Shown: positions 26,955 to 36,161 of the stretch, one piece after another
How the letters are laid out: every line of letters begins with the position of its first letter
Numbering within the stretch: position 1 is the first letter of the stretch
Assembly (NCBI GenBank): GCA_016178585.1
Contig: JACOTA010000039.1
Location: 1 to 41,938 of the forward strand
Direction of reading: 5' to 3'
Origin: Nitrospirota bacterium
GTDB taxonomy: Bacteria; Nitrospirota; Nitrospiria; JACQBW01
DNA: 41,938 nt
Notes under the pieces: generated by a model
Seen by the model: the letters and a program-made list of their open reading frames with translations, nothing else
Database searches by the model: none
Told to the model about the DNA's origin: nothing
Program-made: the position numbers and the translations under genes

Positions 26955-28898
26955 TTGCCGTCTAAAACTCAAAATATCATCGATACTTTCTTTTGTAAAG
27001 GGGGGCCTCTTTCAAAAAAGTTTCCTTCCTACGAGGAACGTTTTTCCCAAATAGAGATGGCCAGGAGGGTCAAAGAAGCCCTGGAGGGCGGGTACCAGGT
27101 CATGATTGAAGCCGGCACGGGCACTGGAAAAACATTTGCTTACTTGATCCCGGCGCTTCTGAGCGGAAAAAAAATTGTCTTATCGACAGGGACAAAGCAT
27201 TTACAGGATCAGATTTATTTTAAAGACCTTCCGATTTTAAAGGAAATAATGCCGAAGGCATTTTCGGCCGTTTTAATGAAAGGAAAGGAAAACTATTTAT
27301 GCAAATACCGGTATGCTGATTTTGCGGTCAATCCCCTTTTGTTGAACCAGGATGAGATGCCCTACATTGACAAAATTACAGGGTGGGCAGATCAAACGGA
27401 AAGAGGAGACAGGGCGGAAATAGCGGGTCTTCCGGAAGGTTCCGCAATCTGGAAGGAGATTTCCGTCACCGGAAACCAATGTCATGGGAAAAATTGTTCC
27501 TATTATGACGCCTGTTTCATGACCCGGATGAAAAGGGAGATGGAAGAAGCGCAACTCATCATTGTCAATCACCATCTATTCTTTGCGGACCTGGCGTTGA
27601 AAGAAAACTCCTATGGACAGGTTCTTCCTGAATATGATGCCGTTATTTTTGATGAAGCCCATCTCATTGAAGAAATCGCGTCCGACTATTTTGGGAAAGC
27701 CCTCGCCCGGTTTCACTTTCTAGAATTCATTGCGGATGCGAAAAGGGAACTCAAAGCTCTCAAATCAAAAGAAACACAGATCTGGGAGAACCTTGACCAA
27801 TTGTACAAGCGGTCTGAGGCTTTTTTTACTCTTTTCGTGGAGAGCCGTTCTCATGAAAACCGGTTCCGTCTGAATCCTTTTCAGCCAGGCTCTCCGGCAG
27901 GGGAGAGGGCCGCCTCTTTTTTAAACACGCTCCAATGGCTCAACGCCTCATTTTCAACCCTTCCGGAAAAAACAGAGGGGTGTTATAAAATTGCCGACCG
28001 GGCGGCCCAGTTAAAAACGGATGGCGAGTTTTTTTTGAAACAGAAGGATCCCTCTTTCATTTATTGGGGTGAGTTTCGAACCGGCGAAGGTGGAATGCAC
28101 CTGGTTTTACATGCCACCCCTTTACAGGTCTCCGACTACCTTCAACAATCCCTTTTTAACCAGACAGGAGCGATGATCTTTACATCTGCCACCCTGACGG
28201 TCGATAACCGGTTTGAGTATGTCAAAAAAAGAACGGGAATGGCGCCGCAGGAAGAATATCAATTTCATTCGCCTTTTGATTATGCGTCAAACGGGCTGAT
28301 TTATTTGCCGCCCCCGCTTCCGGATCCTTCGACCGATTTCTTTTTAAAAGCGGCGGCTGAAGAGATTGTTCAGATTCTTAAACTGACTTCAGGGAGGGCG
28401 TTTATCCTCTGCACGAGCCATAAAAATAAGGACTATTTTTATGGCTATTGCCGGGATAAGGTGAGGTTCTTGCTATTGAAGCAGGGGGAGGGGCCCAAAA
28501 TGGAGCTTTTACAGACTTTTAAAAAAGAGGTCTCGTCTGTCCTGTTTGCGACCCAGAGCTTCTGGCAGGGGGTCGATGTCCAGGGAGAAGCGCTTTCCTG
28601 CGTCATCATCGACAAGCTTCCCTTTGTCTCTCCCTCCGACCCGGTTGCCGAAGCGAAAATGAACGAGTTAAAAAAACAAAACTTGAATTCTTTCCTGGAA
28701 TATCAGGTCCCTTCCGCCATTATTTTGTTAAAACAGGGACTGGGCCGGTTGATCCGAAGTTCAGAAGACCGGGGTCTCCTTTCGATCCTGGATCCCCGAA
28801 TCCGGCAGAAATCTTACGGAAAACAGTTTCTCGCCTCTCTTCCCCCCTGCCGGGTTACCTCCAACCGTCAAGACATTAAAGAATTTTTTAGTTCTTAG
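26955..28898 (+). CDS. dinG: DinG/XPD-family ATP-dependent DNA helicase
   Basis: 647 residues from TTG 26955, which is the earliest sensible start; the ribosome site is poor. Superfamily 2 iron-sulphur helicase: Walker A AGTGTGKT (53-60), cysteines 116, 176, 181 and 187 in the position of the XPD/DinG [4Fe-4S] cluster (YLCKYR and QCHGKNCSYYDAC), the DEAH box at 233-236 (VIFDEAHLIEE), SATLT motif, and C-terminal motifs including FWQGVDV, LPF and GLGRLIRS (motif VI). The family unwinds 5'-overhang and R-loop structures. Known relatives are also annotated YoaA, so DinG proper versus YoaA is not decided. Confidence 0.88.
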   Translation: MPSKTQNIIDTFFCKGGPLSKKFPSYEERFSQIEMARRVKEALEGGYQVMIEAGTGTGKTFAYLIPALLSGKKIVLSTGTKHLQDQIYFKDLPILKEIMPKAFSAVLMKGKENYLCKYRYADFAVNPLLLNQDEMPYIDKITGWADQTERGDRAEIAGLPEGSAIWKEISVTGNQCHGKNCSYYDACFMTRMKREMEEAQLIIVNHHLFFADLALKENSYGQVLPEYDAVIFDEAHLIEEIASDYFGKALARFHFLEFIADAKRELKALKSKETQIWENLDQLYKRSEAFFTLFVESRSHENRFRLNPFQPGSPAGERAASFLNTLQWLNASFSTLPEKTEGCYKIADRAAQLKTDGEFFLKQKDPSFIYWGEFRTGEGGMHLVLHATPLQVSDYLQQSLFNQTGAMIFTSATLTVDNRFEYVKKRTGMAPQEEYQFHSPFDYASNGLIYLPPPLPDPSTDFFLKAAAEEIVQILKLTSGRAFILCTSHKNKDYFYGYCRDKVRFLLLKQGEGPKMELLQTFKKEVSSVLFATQSFWQGVDVQGEALSCVIIDKLPFVSPSDPVAEAKMNELKKQNLNSFLEYQVPSAIILLKQGLGRLIRSSEDRGLLSILDPRIRQKSYGKQFLASLPPCRVTSNRQDIKEFFSS

Positions 28899-29341
28899 TA
28901 GAAATGGTCCGGAGCTCTGTCAATGAACGACGATTATGTTTGCCTCTTAACCAACAAATAAAGGTGCCCTTTGTGCGCATTAGGCGAGTTTGGTCAGACC
29001 TTTCACTTCTTGAAACCAAATTTAGATTTATATTATAAGTGTAGCACGTGATCCCAATTTCGGTTTTATTTATTTACCGGAAAGCGGTTTTTAAAACTGT
29101 TTGTAAAGGGCGAAGGGAATGTAATAACAGTTGGGTTTCCTACTTCCGGAAAAAGCATAACTTCCTGAAATTCACAGGCTTGGCCTATCTGGTCCGATAC
29201 TCTACTATAAATGGAAATCGTTAAATCTTAATGCGTATTTTCAGACTTCCCTTTCTTATTTTTATAGTGTTTTAAAACGCTTGATTCCTCGACCCATAAT
29301 CGTGGTTGGTTCTAGCCTTTCATATTTTAAACAAATCTTTC
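28899..29341. other. Gene-free AT-rich intergenic stretch
   Basis: About 440 bases with no convincing ORF on either strand. The base composition is more AT-rich than in the neighbouring genes. A short inverted pair CCGGAA/TTCCGG about 60 bases apart and GTTTTAAAAC are present but form no recognisable element. It leads into the toxin-antitoxin pair, consistent with an inserted accessory segment whose edges cannot be defined. Confidence 0.5.
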
Positions 29342-29378
29342 TTGACTTGTAGCCATAAGTTAGTAAAATGTATATACA
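29342..29378 (+). promoter_or_regulatory. Promoter with overlapping palindromic operator for vapBC
   Basis: TTGACT (29342-29347), 16 bases, TAAAAT (29364-29369). Overlapping the -10 end is the perfect palindrome TGTATATACA (29369-29378). A palindrome at this place is what an autoregulating VapB-VapC complex would bind; that role is inferred. Confidence 0.5.
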
Positions 29379-29397
29379 GATAATAAAGGAGGTGTTC

Positions 29398-29595
29398 ATG
29401 GAAACAGCGACAAAAAAAATAGCAAAGCATTTCAGACTGAGTCAGACAATGATCAAAAATGCCCAGAAAATCCTTGGCGCCAAGACTGAGACAGAGACCA
29501 TTGAGTCTGCTCTTGCTGAGGTGATTTACCAGGAAAAAATGAGAAAGCTTATCGAGCGGACATCAGGTAAGTATACATTTGAGGGAATTAAATGA
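29398..29595 (+). CDS. vapB: VapB-type antitoxin
   Basis: 65 residues from ATG 29398, which has AAAGGAGGTG five to ten nt upstream; an upstream in-frame ATG at 29368 lies over the palindrome and is rejected. The sequence AKTETETIESALAEVIYQEK is the short helix region of VapB/ribbon-helix-helix antitoxins, with a C-terminal tail that would wrap into the toxin active site. The stop overlaps the toxin start (ATGA), standard for co-translated toxin-antitoxin pairs. Confidence 0.75.
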   Translation: METATKKIAKHFRLSQTMIKNAQKILGAKTETETIESALAEVIYQEKMRKLIERTSGKYTFEGIK

Positions 29596-30008
29596 AGCAA
29601 AAAGCGGTTCCAGATACTTCATTCCTTATTGACCACTTTAGAAAAGGAACGGTTCAGGATTCGTTTCTTAACTTGACAAGGCATTATCACATTGCTTTCA
29701 GCTCTGTGGTACTGATGGAGTTAATTTCTGGTGCATATGACCCAAAAGAGCGCCGGCTGATCGAGCAAATCTACCACAACTTCACTGTTATTACGGTAAC
29801 AGAGAGGCAATGGTATATTTGCGGAGACGTGATGATAAAACTTCGGAAATCCAAGAAAGTAGATCCACTTCGGATTAAGGGGTTGCTTGCTGATATCCTC
29901 ATTGCAGTATCAGTCCGTGACATCGGCGCTGTACTTATTACCAGAAATGAAAAAGACTTTAAATTGATTCAAGATGTATTTGACTTCAAGTTTCTTCCAA
30001 TAGAATGA
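29592..30008 (+). CDS. vapC: VapC-type PIN-domain toxin ribonuclease
   Basis: 138 residues, a single PIN domain. The acidic active-site residues are visible: Asp8 (VPDTSFLID), Glu43 (VLMELISG), Asp101 (LLADILIAV) and Asp122 after RNEK, with Asn119 in TRNEKDF. PIN toxins of this type cut tRNA or rRNA when freed from VapB. The length fits the family and there is no truncation. The 167 bases after it have no gene or clear terminator. Confidence 0.88.
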   Translation: MKQKAVPDTSFLIDHFRKGTVQDSFLNLTRHYHIAFSSVVLMELISGAYDPKERRLIEQIYHNFTVITVTERQWYICGDVMIKLRKSKKVDPLRIKGLLADILIAVSVRDIGAVLITRNEKDFKLIQDVFDFKFLPIE

Positions 30009-30175
30009 TTATCCCAACCGGTTTTGTTCATTAAACAGAGGGTTCCAAAATAGATCAGAATGGATGCCTGGAATTACAAGAAATAATATTAAGACTGACC
30101 ACAAAACCTGTTATCGAGCATTGATCTAAAATCAATTAAAGGATTTGGGATCTTAAGAAATACGAAGGCCGATTT

Positions 30176-31141
30176 TTAATTCTTGACCAGAATGCAGGCG
30201 GCCTCATGATCGTCGCCGGCAGGGTAAAGGGGCGGGTCAATGGTTTCACATTCTTTGATTTTTTTCGGACAGCGGGATTGAAAACGGCAGCCGGTCGGAA
30301 GGTCGATAGGGCTGGGAATATCCCCTGAAAGAAGAATCTTTTCCTGACGTCGGGTGGGGTCTGGAATCGGAATGGCGGAAAGCAACGCCTCGGTATAAGG
30401 GTGTTTAGGATTTTTAAAAAGTTCCTCCGTTTTTGCCAGCTCGACGATCCGCCCGAGGTACATGACCGCGACCCTGTCGCTAAGATGGCGGACCATGTTT
30501 AAATCATGGGCGATAAAAAGAAGAGAGAGGTTGAATTCTTTTTGTAAATCTTCCAATAAATTGATAATTTGAGCCTGAATCGACACATCCAGAGAGGAGA
30601 TCGGTTCATCTGCTATAATGAGTTTTGGAGATAGCGCAATCGCCCGGGCGATTCCAATCCTTTGCCGTTGTCCCCCTGAAAATTCGTGGGGATACCGTTT
30701 AATGGCGTCTGGATGCAAACCGATTTTTTCAAGTAAACGAAGGACTTTTTCTTTTCGTTCTTTTTTATCGCCTATTTTGTGAATGATAAAGGGCTCTTCA
30801 AGAATTTTCCCTATGGTCATTCTGGGGTTTAAGGAAGAAAAGGGGTCCTGAAAGATGATCTGTATTTCTCTTCGAAGCGCCCGCATCCGTTTCGAATCGA
30901 TCTTTAAAATATCTTCACCGTTGTAAAAGACGCTTCCGGAGGTGGGTTCAATGAGTCTTAAAATCAATCGGCCGGTTGTTGATTTTCCGCTTCCGCTTTC
31001 TCCTACAAGCCCCAGTACTTCCCCCGGGAACAAATCGAAACTAACATCGTCGACGGCATGGACGACTTTTTTTTCTGAAGAAAAAAAACTTCCTTTGACC
31101 GGGAAGTATTTTTTTAAATGAGATACCGAAAGAAGCGGCAT
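30176..31141 (-). CDS. oppF: Oligopeptide/dipeptide ABC transporter ATPase (OppF/DppF type)
   Basis: 321 residues from ATG 31141 (GGAA upstream, 11 bases after the stop of its partner). Walker A GESGSGKST, signature SGGQRQRIGIARAI, Walker B LIIADEPISSLD, and the oligopeptide-transporter C-terminal extension with cysteines GCRFQSRCPKKIKEC and later AACIL. In some homologues these cysteines hold an iron-sulphur cluster. It would pair with the ATPase encoded just upstream. No permease or peptide-binding protein gene lies in the window. Confidence 0.85.
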   Translation of the reverse strand: MPLLSVSHLKKYFPVKGSFFSSEKKVVHAVDDVSFDLFPGEVLGLVGESGSGKSTTGRLILRLIEPTSGSVFYNGEDILKIDSKRMRALRREIQIIFQDPFSSLNPRMTIGKILEEPFIIHKIGDKKERKEKVLRLLEKIGLHPDAIKRYPHEFSGGQRQRIGIARAIALSPKLIIADEPISSLDVSIQAQIINLLEDLQKEFNLSLLFIAHDLNMVRHLSDRVAVMYLGRIVELAKTEELFKNPKHPYTEALLSAIPIPDPTRRQEKILLSGDIPSPIDLPTGCRFQSRCPKKIKECETIDPPLYPAGDDHEAACILVKN

Positions 31142-31152
31142 GATCGTTTCCG

Positions 31153-32148
31153 TCAAGTTTTTTTCTCCAGCCAGCAGCTTCCCCAATGTCCGTCCTCTTT
31201 TTCTTCGAGTTTCGGAGGGTCTGTTTTACAGATCTCCATAGCATAGGGACAACGCGGTTCGAACGCACATCCCGGGGGCAGCTCCGACAGCTTGGGAACG
31301 ACCCCGGAAATTGCTTTAAGCCTCGTTTTCCCTCTGCCATTTTGATCAAATTTTGGAAGAGATTCAAGGAGACCTTGTGTATAAGGGTGGAGCGGATTGG
31401 CAAACAACGTTTGGGTTTTCACATACTCGACAATTTTTCCTGCATACATGACGGCGACTTCGTCGGCCGTCTCCGCGATGATGCCAAGGTCGTGAGAAAT
31501 CAGGACGAGGGACATGTTGAGTTTTTCTTTCAAATGCTGGAGAAGATTCAGGATCTGGGCCTGAATGGTGACGTCAAGAGCGGTTGTCGGTTCGTCGGCA
31601 AAAATGATTTTGGGGTTGCAGGAAATCGCCATGGCGATCATGACTCTTTGACGCATTCCGCCGCTCAATTGATGAGGGTATTCATGGTATCGCTTGTCCT
31701 CGGAGGAAATACCGACCCATTTAAACAGCTCGATGGTTTTTTCTTTCGCTTCTTTTCGATTCATTTTTAAATGGAGCCGCACCATTTCGGCAACCTGCTC
31801 TCCGACGGTAAAAACAGGATTCAGGGAGGTCATCGGTTCCTGAAAGATCATTGAAATTTCTTTTCCTCTCCGCTTCCTCATTTCTTCGTTGCTCAGGGCC
31901 AGCAGGGACTGGTTTTCAAATAAAATTTCGCCGGAAATGATTTTTCCGGGAGGTGGAACCAGTCGTAACACCGAGAGAGACGTCATGCTTTTTCCAGAGC
32001 CGGATTCTCCTACGAGACCGAGAACCTTTCCTTTTTCAACATTAAAAGAAATGTCGTCAACGGCTTTTACAATCCCCTGCCGGGTATAGAAGTAGGTTTT
32101 TAAGTTTTTAATTTGGAGGATGGGGAAAGAATTCGGAGGCGTGGTCAT
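31153..32148 (-). CDS. oppD: Oligopeptide/dipeptide ABC transporter ATPase (OppD/DppD type)
   Basis: 331 residues. Walker A GESGSGKSM (note Met in place of the second Thr/Ser, common in OppD), signature LSGGMRQRVMIAMAI, Walker B IIFADEPTTALD, and the C-terminal extension GCAFEPRCPYAMEIC with a later Cys. The start ATG follows the TPR gene by 7 bases, so TPR-oppD-oppF form one unit. Substrate could be peptides or nickel; sequence does not decide. Confidence 0.86.
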   Translation of the reverse strand: MTTPPNSFPILQIKNLKTYFYTRQGIVKAVDDISFNVEKGKVLGLVGESGSGKSMTSLSVLRLVPPPGKIISGEILFENQSLLALSNEEMRKRRGKEISMIFQEPMTSLNPVFTVGEQVAEMVRLHLKMNRKEAKEKTIELFKWVGISSEDKRYHEYPHQLSGGMRQRVMIAMAISCNPKIIFADEPTTALDVTIQAQILNLLQHLKEKLNMSLVLISHDLGIIAETADEVAVMYAGKIVEYVKTQTLFANPLHPYTQGLLESLPKFDQNGRGKTRLKAISGVVPKLSELPPGCAFEPRCPYAMEICKTDPPKLEEKEDGHWGSCWLEKKT

Positions 32149-32155
32149 CTATAGA

Positions 32156-32866
32156 TCAGACTTCATCCTTTTTGGCCAGGGCCAGGTAAACACCCGCTTC
32201 TTTTCTGTCCGGATCAATGGATTGGGCCTCCTCCCACTCAACCCGTGCGAGGTTGGAAAACCCTTTGATATAGTAGGTAAGCCCAAGTTGAATAAAAGCA
32301 GGAATAAATTTGGGATTAATCTCCTTTGCTCTCATGAGGACCCGGATGGATTCGTCCAGTCGTCCCTTTTCCCGGAGGGTTACTCCGATCTGAGTAATCA
32401 CATCGATTAAATTTGGCCGATGGAAGAGGGCTTTCTGGAATTCTTCCAGAGCCTGATCAAAAAGCCCGAGTTCCCGATACTGTTCCCCCAGGCGTTTATG
32501 TTCGCTGGCCAGTTTTCCCTGGATGAAGGGATCAAGCGTCTGCGGGGAGTTCTGAACAATATGGAGGGCTTTGTTAAAGACCTCCTTTGCTTCGTCAAAC
32601 TGGCCCATATCGTTATAGGTGATCGCAAGATTAAGGGAACATTCTGTATATTTGGGATTGATCTGAAGCGCTTTTTCAAAAAATTCGGCGGCGTTTTTCA
32701 AATTTCCCTGTTGGTGGGCAATCAGGCCAAGTTTGTTATGAATATCGGCGTACCCTTTAACGTCTTCCCTCAACAAAGAAAGAAAGAGCGGCTCGGCTTC
32801 TGCGAATTTTTTTTCTTCGTACAGGTGGCTGGCTTCTTTTAAAATATCTTCAAAATCAAATCTCAT
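32156..32866 (-). CDS. TPR-repeat protein
   Basis: 236 residues of mostly tetratricopeptide repeats, e.g. AEFFEKALQINPKYTECSLN, QALEEFQKALFHRPNLIDVI and SIRVLMRAKEINPKFIPAFI. No signal peptide. TPR proteins act as protein-protein scaffolds. The ATG at 32866 is preferred to an in-frame start at 32971 because the extra 35 residues are arginine-rich, non-TPR and run into a palindromic intergenic region. It heads the oppDF unit, but no functional tie can be shown. Confidence 0.75.
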   Translation of the reverse strand: MRFDFEDILKEASHLYEEKKFAEAEPLFLSLLREDVKGYADIHNKLGLIAHQQGNLKNAAEFFEKALQINPKYTECSLNLAITYNDMGQFDEAKEVFNKALHIVQNSPQTLDPFIQGKLASEHKRLGEQYRELGLFDQALEEFQKALFHRPNLIDVITQIGVTLREKGRLDESIRVLMRAKEINPKFIPAFIQLGLTYYIKGFSNLARVEWEEAQSIDPDRKEAGVYLALAKKDEV

Positions 32867-32961
32867 TTTAAACTCTATTCCACAGAAAGGATGACCCTCT
32901 TCTAATACCCTGCGGGCAAGGCGGGCGCGGAGCATCCAAGCTCGCTCTGGAAGCGTTTTCA

Positions 32962-33000
32962 CAGCGGGCATAAGTTTTTAAAAACTTTAGCTTCGCTGTA
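32962..33000. repeat. Intergenic hairpin with perfect 16-base palindrome
   Basis: ACAGCG (32962-32967) and CGCTGT (32995-33000) close a hairpin around the perfect palindrome AAGTTTTTAAAAACTT (32973-32988). It lies between divergent TPR and engB genes. A second GC-rich inverted arrangement follows (GCTTGCGAGCAAGC around 33007-33020). It might be a mobile-repeat remnant; only one copy is seen in the window. Confidence 0.5.
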
Positions 33001-33110
33001 GAACCGCTTGCGAGCAAGCTTTGTCGGAGGGGGCGACGCAAGCCCATTTCATTACTGGATAGTCAATTTACTATAAAAATGATACACTGTCAAACCAACC
33101 AGGGGTTTAA

Positions 33111-33689
33111 ATGAAAATAAAAACAGCTGAATTCGTAAAAAGTTGCGTCGCTCCCAGGTTTTATCCAAAGCCGGAGATTCCTGCCATTGCTTTTGTTGGC
33201 AGGTCAAATGTCGGCAAATCGACCCTCATGAACCGCCTGCTCAACCGCCATTCTCTTGTAAAAGTCAGTTCAACGCCGGGCAAAACCCAGACGATTAACT
33301 TTTTCCGGATTAACGAGGAATTTTTCTTTGTCGATTTGCCGGGGTATGGTTTCGCAAAGGTTCCTGAATCGGTTAAAGGTCAATGGAAAAAGATGATTGA
33401 AACCTATCTTTCTGAAAGTGAAAATTTAAGGGGGGTGGTTTTGCTGGTGGATATTCGAAGGGATCCGGTGCCGGATGATTTACTGATGAAAAAATGGCTG
33501 GAATCTTATCAAGTTCCCTGTTTCATGGTAGCCACTAAAGCGGATAAATTGTCTTCTTCTCAAAAAGCAAAATCACTCTCACAGATTAGAGAGGCGTTTC
33601 AGGTTGAGGAGTTGATTCCTTTTTCAAGTTTGACGGATGAAGGAAAAGAGCCGATCTGGAAGGAGCTGATAAAATTGCTCAAGGAATAG
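33111..33689 (+). CDS. engB: Ribosome biogenesis GTPase EngB/YsxC
   Basis: 192 residues, single GTPase domain: G1 GRSNVGKST, switch region SSTPGKTQTINFF, G3 DLPGYGFA, G4 TKADK. The family assists assembly of the 50S ribosomal subunit. The ATG follows AGGGG by 6 nt. It is encoded alone on this strand and converges, with a 10-base gap, on the TPR gene at 33700. Confidence 0.95.
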   Translation: MKIKTAEFVKSCVAPRFYPKPEIPAIAFVGRSNVGKSTLMNRLLNRHSLVKVSSTPGKTQTINFFRINEEFFFVDLPGYGFAKVPESVKGQWKKMIETYLSESENLRGVVLLVDIRRDPVPDDLLMKKWLESYQVPCFMVATKADKLSSSQKAKSLSQIREAFQVEELIPFSSLTDEGKEPIWKELIKLLKE

Positions 33690-33699
33690 GCCGTAGGCG

Positions 33700-34143
33700 T
33701 TATTTAGGCGGAAGAGGGGAATAACGGTTATCTAAATCATAGGCCTGGTTAAAGGCATTTCGCGAAGGCTCCATTTTCCCTTCTTTATAGTAGGCGTACC
33801 CCAGGAGATAATAGGCCTCTTTGTAGTCAGGATTGATTCCAATGGCCTTTTCAAGTTCTGAAACGGCATCTTTATAGTTTCGTTTTTGATACCACTCGAC
33901 ACCTTTTTTAAAATGAATTAAAGCTTCTTTTTGGTCAAACAGCGGTTCATCGGATGTCTGCATTGGGCCTTCGGGTTCGTTCAAATCCGTTTGAGGATCA
34001 TCTGTTTGAGCTGGAACAGATTTTTCTGTTTCTGGCGTTAAGGGTTGAGAAGTGGTTTGCTCCTGAGAAAGGGCCTGAAGGGAATATAGAGTAAGAATCA
34101 TTCCGGTCAGGATCAAAATATATGAAAAATAAAATTTTTTCAT
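33700..34143 (-). CDS. Secreted TPR-repeat protein
   Basis: 147 residues. Signal peptide (YILILTGMILTLYSLQALSQ), an acidic low-complexity region rich in Gln, Asp, Glu and Pro, then two TPR units (ALIHFKKGVEWYQKRNYKDA and KEAYYLLGYAYYKEGKMEPS). Likely periplasmic. Its start overlaps the end of the SurA-like gene by four bases, so it belongs to the same message as the two isomerases. Confidence 0.75.
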   Translation of the reverse strand: MKKFYFSYILILTGMILTLYSLQALSQEQTTSQPLTPETEKSVPAQTDDPQTDLNEPEGPMQTSDEPLFDQKEALIHFKKGVEWYQKRNYKDAVSELEKAIGINPDYKEAYYLLGYAYYKEGKMEPSRNAFNQAYDLDNRYSPLPPK

Positions 34144-35126
34144 CGAAGGTTTCCCGGATTATTAAAAGCCTTATCTTTCAACAGAGGCATATCTATTGTA
34201 GCACTTTTTCTTAAAATGGCCATCCATTCACCCATGGCTGTTTCACTTCTTTCCTGAAAAAGTCTTTCTTTAATCTCCTGAGAAACCTCTTCAAAAGGTC
34301 TTAAAACGGAAGGATTTTGATCCACCTTTAACAGGTGATATCCCGATTCTGTTTCAATGGGTTTGCTCCATCTTCCTGGTTCCAGGCTGAATGCCACCTG
34401 GTCGAGGGCCGCCAAAAGCTCTCCTTTTTTAAAAGAACCCAGCTCGGACAGGGTAAAATTTCGTGAGCTTTCCCGGTTTTCATCGATGAACTGCTCAATA
34501 CTCTCTCCCTCCAGGAGTTTTTTAAACAAAAAATCAGCCTCTTTCTTTATGACTTCTTTGTCAGCGGGCTCCGCCAGAGGGGGAGATTTAAACAAAATTT
34601 GAGTAATTTTCCTTTTTTCAGGAATTTTAAACATCTCGGGATGACCCTGGTAATAACGTTTTATCTCCTCTTCCTTAATGACAATGTCGGGCAATATTTC
34701 TCTCTGAAAGAGTTTTTTGAGAAGGATCTGCGTTTTGATTTCTTCAGAAATTTTTTCGATGGTAAGGTTTTCTTTCTCAAGACTCCTCTTAAAGGCTTCC
34801 TCGTTTGCCAGGCCGTTTCGGACCCGGGTTTCTTCAATAGCTTGATGGATTTCAAGCTCCGAAACGGTAACCCCTCTTTTGCGGGCCGCCTGGATTTGTA
34901 AATTCTGGTCGATGAGTTGATTGAGAATGGCCAGCAGGGCGGCAGGGTCTTTTTTCTGTTCAGGGAGCAGTCTTTCCTGAATTTCGCTTAAAAGGATCGG
35001 TTCTGAGTTAACGACTGCCGCAATGCGGTCTGCAAGGATCGCTTCAGCCTGCCGGGGAATGATATTTGCCCAGACCAACCCAAATAAAAAGATGAACAAA
35101 ATCGGTTTTTTCAAGTCGAGTTTCAT
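34140..35126 (-). CDS. SurA-like periplasmic peptidyl-prolyl isomerase
   Basis: 328 residues. Signal peptide (FIFLFGLVWANIIPRQAEA), N-terminal SurA-type chaperone helices (VNSEPILLSEIQERLLP, LIDQNLQIQAARKRGVTVSE) and one parvulin domain (KRKITQILFKSPP to ETESGYHLLKVDQ). Canonical SurA has two parvulin domains, so this is a shortened form. It would help outer-membrane proteins fold. The start overlaps the upstream isomerase gene by four bases. Confidence 0.82.
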   Translation of the reverse strand: MKLDLKKPILFIFLFGLVWANIIPRQAEAILADRIAAVVNSEPILLSEIQERLLPEQKKDPAALLAILNQLIDQNLQIQAARKRGVTVSELEIHQAIEETRVRNGLANEEAFKRSLEKENLTIEKISEEIKTQILLKKLFQREILPDIVIKEEEIKRYYQGHPEMFKIPEKRKITQILFKSPPLAEPADKEVIKKEADFLFKKLLEGESIEQFIDENRESSRNFTLSELGSFKKGELLAALDQVAFSLEPGRWSKPIETESGYHLLKVDQNPSVLRPFEEVSQEIKERLFQERSETAMGEWMAILRKSATIDMPLLKDKAFNNPGNLR

Positions 35127-36076
35127 AGATTAGAAGCCTTTAGAATGTTAGAAAATATCTTGATTTCGGTTCTGTTTCGCAATTCGATGGCCCATTTTGC
35201 AAATTGTTTGTCCCTTTTTTCCTGAAAAAGGAGGGTTTTAATTTTAGGGTTTTCTTCAGTTAAGGGAATGACTCTCTCCTTTCGTCTTTCCTCCACCTTA
35301 AAAATATGGTAGCCATAGGAAGTTTTAATGACAGGGCTTATGATTCCTATCGGGAGAGTCAGGGTCACCTCAAACCCTTCAGGCATTTGATCTGCGGTTA
35401 AAACCCCGACATCACCTCCAAGGCCTTTATCCGGGCTCACCGATTTTTCAGCGGCCATTTTGGCAAAGTCTTCTCCTTTGAGAAGGGCCTGACGGACTTC
35501 GTTGGCTTCCTTTTCATTGGGAAGAAGAATTTGGCGTATCTTGACACCTGCTTTTAATCTGTAGTCCTCGATATGCGCGTCATAATATTCTTTTATTTCC
35601 TGCGGCGTCGGTTCTTCGATATGACCGGTGGTTTTCTCCTCCAATTTTTGAATCGTATAATTTTCGGTAAGGCGTTGAATCCATCTTTCGTTAGTCAGCC
35701 CTTTGGATTTTAGCATTTCGCTGAATTCCTGTTCGGAATAATCGGCTTTATTTTTTTTGATCAGATCGTCCATGTCGTCTTTTGTAAGGGTGATTTTTTC
35801 TTTTTGGGATTCCTGAAGGAAGACTTTGGTCTGGATCAATTGTTCCAAGAGGTCTTTTTTCAAGTTATCCAGCGCTTCTCCCCTGGGGGGCAAGGGGATT
35901 TCTTTGCTAAATTCTGTAAGGGCCTGCTCCAGCTCGGATAATAGGATCGGTTCTCCCCCGACAATGGCGACCATCGGAGATAGAGGACCCTCCGGTTTTT
36001 TCTTGCATGAGGTTAAGGGGATAAAAAGAAAGATAAAAAGAATCAGGATGAGGGGGAAAAACCATGGGGTCTTCAT
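35123..36076 (-). CDS. Parvulin-type peptidyl-prolyl isomerase lipoprotein
   Basis: 317 residues from ATG 36076. Lipobox in FIFLFIPLTSC puts the mature protein in a membrane as a lipoprotein (PrsA-like arrangement). SurA_N-like chaperone region (LLEQLIQTKVFLQESQKEK) then one canonical rotamase domain (AGVKIRQILLPNEKEANEV to TSYGYHIFKVEER). Longer reading to 36220 would add a non-signal basic segment and overlap mfd, so it is rejected. The ribosome site at 36076 is weak. Confidence 0.82.
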   Translation of the reverse strand: MKTPWFFPLILILFIFLFIPLTSCKKKPEGPLSPMVAIVGGEPILLSELEQALTEFSKEIPLPPRGEALDNLKKDLLEQLIQTKVFLQESQKEKITLTKDDMDDLIKKNKADYSEQEFSEMLKSKGLTNERWIQRLTENYTIQKLEEKTTGHIEEPTPQEIKEYYDAHIEDYRLKAGVKIRQILLPNEKEANEVRQALLKGEDFAKMAAEKSVSPDKGLGGDVGVLTADQMPEGFEVTLTLPIGIISPVIKTSYGYHIFKVEERRKERVIPLTEENPKIKTLLFQEKRDKQFAKWAIELRNRTEIKIFSNILKASNL

Positions 36077-36161
36077 TTTTAAAAATAATATACTATGGAA
36101 CGAAAACAAAAGAAAGACAAAAGGAAAGGGGTTGTAGAGGGGGAACCCCCGCCGTTTACAG

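Noticed and set aside
32867-32971. Arg-rich 35-residue N-terminal extension of the TPR protein
   Set aside because: It runs into palindromic intergenic DNA and has no TPR character; ATG 32866 is a better start.
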